Shown in pieces: positions 14,245-16,217 of a DNA stretch of 16,217 nt; positions within the stretch are counted from its first letter, which is position 1, and every line of letters starts with the position of its first letter. The notes beneath the pieces are model-generated. The model saw only the letters and a list, made by a program, of their open reading frames with translations, was not told where the DNA came from and did no database searches. Source of the DNA: Rhodospirillales bacterium (GTDB lineage: Bacteria; Pseudomonadota; Alphaproteobacteria; Rhodospirillales; Defluviicoccaceae); assembly GCA_026125865.1 (NCBI GenBank), contig JAHCKI010000021.1:1-16217 (forward strand). Direction: 5' to 3'. The position numbers and the translations under genes were made by a program.

Positions 14245-14716
14245 TTAGCTTGCTCCGATGCGGCGGAGGAGATTGATGAGCGTTCGGATTTCCGAGGCAT
14301 CGAGGTTCGCGGCTATTCGGCATTCATGGTCGCGCACCGTCGGCACCAGCTCGGCGAAACGGTAGTGCCCGGAATCCGTGAGTGTGAGGGCATACGAGCG
14401 GCGGTCCCCGGGGCGCCCGACGGCGGGCGACCAGACCCTGTTTTTCAAGCTGGTCGATGACTTCGACCATCGTCGAACGCTCGACCCCAAGGGTTCGGGC
14501 TAGGAACGACTGGCCGAGCCCTGGATTGGCCTCAATAATGGCCAGAACTCCAAATTTTCCGGGGGTCATGGGGTCGTCCGCCATCGTCGTCGCAAAGTCG
14601 GAGAACACCCACGCCTGCGCTCGCCGGAGGTGATAACTGATCAAATCCGCCAGGAGGCCGATGTCGGCCTCGTGGTCGTCGGGACCGCTGGGATTGGTGC
14701 GGGAGCACTCGCTCAT
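14245..14716 (-). pseudogene. MarR-family transcriptional regulator, frameshifted
   Basis: The N-terminal part (from the ATG at 14716) encodes a winged-helix MarR domain: LLADLISYHLRRAQAW, TPGKFGVLAIIEANPGLGQ, FLARTLGVERSTMVEVIDQL and EKQGLVARR. The expected continuation, PGDRRSYALTLTDSGH to LINLLRRIGAS, lies in another frame. The switch falls at the run CCCCGGGG (14406-14413); removing one base would give GLVARRRAPGDRRSYALTL, with the normal four residues between RR and DRR of the wing. The gene is therefore complete except for a one-base insertion, either a recent mutation or a homopolymer sequencing error. It lies 70 nt downstream of the acyl-CoA dehydrogenase on the same strand and may have regulated it. 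Confidence 0.87.
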
Positions 14717-14786
14717 TCGGGTCGGATGGGATCCAAGAGAGAACCGACGCCCCGGGGTCGCCGGATGCCAACTGTGGACATGTCGA

Positions 14787-15941
14787 TCACGATTGCGCCT
14801 CTCGGATCATGTTGCGGGCGATGACGAGTTGCTGGATTTGCGTCGTTCCTTCGTAGATGCGAAACAGCCTGACATCGCGGTATAGGCGCTCAACCGCGCA
14901 GTCGGCGATGTAGCCGGCGCCGCCGTGGATCTGGACGGCGCGGTCGGCGACGCGCCCCACCATTTCGGTGGCGAAGAGTTTGCAGCACCCGGCCAGCGTA
15001 CCGACATTCTCGCCCGCGTCGCGGCGTCGCGCGGCGTCCATCACCATACAACGCGCGGCATAGGCCTCGGCCTTGCTATCAGCCAGCATCGCCTGAATGA
15101 GTTGGAACTCGGCGATCGGTTTTCCGAACTGCTTTCGCTCCAAGGCATAGTGCAGGCTTTCACGGATCAGCCGCTCGGCGACACCGACACTGACCGCCGA
15201 AATGTGGATACGGCCGCGGTCGAGCGCCTTCATGGCGGTCTTGAAGCCTTGGCCTTCGACACCGCCGAGCAAGGCGGACGACGGAACACGGCAATCGTCG
15301 AAAATCACATCGCAGGTGTGGGCGCCGCGCTGTCCCATCTTCCTGTCATTCTTGCCGAGCGACAGGCCGCGAACGCCCGCTTCGACGAGGAAGGCCGATA
15401 CACCGTTGGCGCCGGTCGTTGTCGGGTCGGTCCGCGCGAATACCGTAAACAGCCCGGCTTCGGGCGCATTGGTGATGAATCGCTTGGTGCCGTTCAGAAC
15501 ATAGCCGGCGCCGTCCCGGTAGGCACTGGTGCGCAGGGAGGCGGCGTCCGAGCCCGCCTCCGGTTCGGTCAGGGCGAAGGCGCCGATGATTTCCCCCGAC
15601 GCCAGCTTCGGCAAATAGCGCTTCTTCTGGTCCTCGGTGCCGTCCATTACCAGCCCTTGGCCGCCAATGCCGTTATTGGTGCCCACCAGGGAACGGAAGG
15701 CCGGCGATGTTTGCCCCAGTTCGAAGGCCAGTTGGACCTCCTCCTCCATGCTCAGGCCGAGGCCACCGTATTCCTCGGGAAGCGCAAAGCCGAACAGGCC
15801 CATCCTCCGCATTTCAGCGGCAATATCGTCCGGCACGGCATCGGTTTCCGCAACCGACTCCTCGAGAGGGACGAGACGCTCGCGGACGAACCGCGACACG
15901 GTGTCGAGAAACTGATTCAACGTTTCCTGATCATGGGCCAT
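14787..15941 (-). CDS. Acyl-CoA dehydrogenase
   Basis: A 384-residue flavoenzyme that introduces a 2,3 double bond into an acyl-CoA, passing electrons to ETF. Family signatures: GLFGFALPEEYGGLG near residue 48, ALTEPEAGSD (123-132), the arginine/FAD region YALERKQFGKPIAEFQ, QIHGGAGY (337-344), and RIYEGTTQIQ with E364 at the position of the catalytic base in medium- and short-chain enzymes. The chain-length or branched/cyclic preference cannot be read. I chose the ATG at 15941 (MAHDQETL) with TAGGAAC seven nt upstream; an ATG nine codons earlier gives a basic, non-conserved extension. Downstream lies the broken MarR gene. A role in acyl-CoA products of aromatic degradation is possible, but only by neighbourhood. 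Confidence 0.93.
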   Translation of the reverse strand: MAHDQETLNQFLDTVSRFVRERLVPLEESVAETDAVPDDIAAEMRRMGLFGFALPEEYGGLGLSMEEEVQLAFELGQTSPAFRSLVGTNNGIGGQGLVMDGTEDQKKRYLPKLASGEIIGAFALTEPEAGSDAASLRTSAYRDGAGYVLNGTKRFITNAPEAGLFTVFARTDPTTTGANGVSAFLVEAGVRGLSLGKNDRKMGQRGAHTCDVIFDDCRVPSSALLGGVEGQGFKTAMKALDRGRIHISAVSVGVAERLIRESLHYALERKQFGKPIAEFQLIQAMLADSKAEAYAARCMVMDAARRRDAGENVGTLAGCCKLFATEMVGRVADRAVQIHGGAGYIADCAVERLYRDVRLFRIYEGTTQIQQLVIARNMIREAQS

Positions 15942-15977
15942 GACGTTCCTACCACGCTTCGATCGCATAAATCGTCA

Positions 15978-15991
15978 TTGTCGGGCGACAA
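15978..15991. promoter_or_regulatory. Palindromic operator candidate upstream of the acyl-CoA dehydrogenase
   Basis: TTGTCG-gg-CGACAA is a perfect inverted repeat (6-nt arms, 2-nt spacer) about 37 nt before the dehydrogenase start, where a MarR- or TetR-type repressor could sit over the promoter. The adjacent MarR gene would be the natural candidate ligand-sensing partner. No confident promoter boxes were found. Confidence 0.35.
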
Positions 15992-16066
15992 GCTCACTGA
16001 CTGTAACCCGTTTCAGTCCGTTGCGAACCAGGGTCGTAGTCCGTTCGGGCATGGAAACGGCATTGG

Positions 16067-16091
16067 TGCTGGAACGCTAGGCTTTCCAGCA
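16067..16091. repeat. Small inverted repeat upstream of the acyl-CoA dehydrogenase
   Basis: TGCTGGAA (16067-16074) and TTCCAGCA (16084-16091) form an 8-bp inverted repeat with a 9-nt loop, followed on the plus strand by ttaattt. It could be a regulatory site or a weak terminator. The surrounding 15942-16179 contains no gene that I can recognise. Confidence 0.4.
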
Positions 16092-16179
16092 TTAATTTGA
16101 CAGCTGGGATCAAAATGTAAGCAGTGAAGGCCTTTACTGACAAGAAAGGCCCCCGTTACGAAGGGAAATTGCGGCGACG

Positions 16180-16217
16180 ATGCTCGATCCAAACAGGGAT
16201 GATCTGTGTCTCGGTAT
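16180..16217 (+). CDS. Possible start of a further gene running off the window (MLDPNRDDLCLG...)
   Basis: An ATG at 16180 opens a frame that remains open for the last 12 codons. It would be divergent from the acyl-CoA dehydrogenase. The ribosome-binding site is poor (GAAGGG ends about 14 nt upstream) and the stretch is too short for any family call. Confidence 0.15.
   Translation, partial: MLDPNRDDLCLG

Noticed and set aside
16097..16102. Perfect -35 box TTGACA on the plus strand.
   Set aside because: No acceptable -10 box 16-18 nt downstream, and no supported plus-strand gene.

Overview
The window is about 16.2 kb of GC-rich bacterial DNA (roughly two-thirds GC by eye) with tight, ATGA-style gene overlaps. 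The gene content (TRAP transporter, DMT exporter, three-subunit molybdenum hydroxylase, long palindromic repeats) fits a metabolically versatile alphaproteobacterium, perhaps a Rhodospirillales-like facultative anaerobe. That placement is inference from style and content, not from a marker gene.

Region 1 (1-4551, + strand). The window opens inside a TRAP-transporter large permease (DctM family). After a 109-nt gap holding a 7+3+7 palindrome come three overlapping genes for 4-hydroxybenzoyl-CoA reductase: hcrC (two [2Fe-2S] clusters), hcrA (molybdopterin catalytic subunit) and hcrB (FAD subunit). HcrB carries the four-cysteine loop for an extra [4Fe-4S] cluster that separates this enzyme from ordinary xanthine dehydrogenase relatives. 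The enzyme removes the para-hydroxyl of 4-hydroxybenzoyl-CoA to give benzoyl-CoA in anaerobic aromatic degradation. The TRAP permease may import a related acid.

Region 2 (4552-7349, mostly - strand). A convergent VOC/glyoxalase-fold gene is followed by about 400 nt without an intact gene. That stretch holds a broken fragment of a REP-associated (IS200-like, Y1) transposase and two large palindromes of one repeat family. Next is a two-gene operon for an alpha/beta hydrolase and a DMT/EamA exporter, coupled through a TTGA overlap.

Region 3 (7350-12065, + strand). A 347-nt divergent intergenic stretch precedes a complete MacB/LolD-like export operon: ATPase, 8-TM FtsX-type permease and HlyD-type periplasmic adaptor.

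Region 4 (12066-14244). A second decayed Y1-transposase tail lies next to a lower-GC two-gene module on the - strand: an XRE-ImmA/IrrE metallopeptidase and a DUF4411 PIN-like protein. This resembles a toxin-antitoxin or defence-type pair acquired by transfer. Positions 14030-14244 hold no gene I recognise.

Region 5 (14245-16217, - strand). An acyl-CoA dehydrogenase is followed by a MarR regulator split by a one-base frameshift in a C4G4 run. The last ~275 nt hold two small inverted repeats and perhaps the first codons of a + strand gene running off the window.

No rRNA, tRNA, CRISPR array or intact insertion sequence was found.
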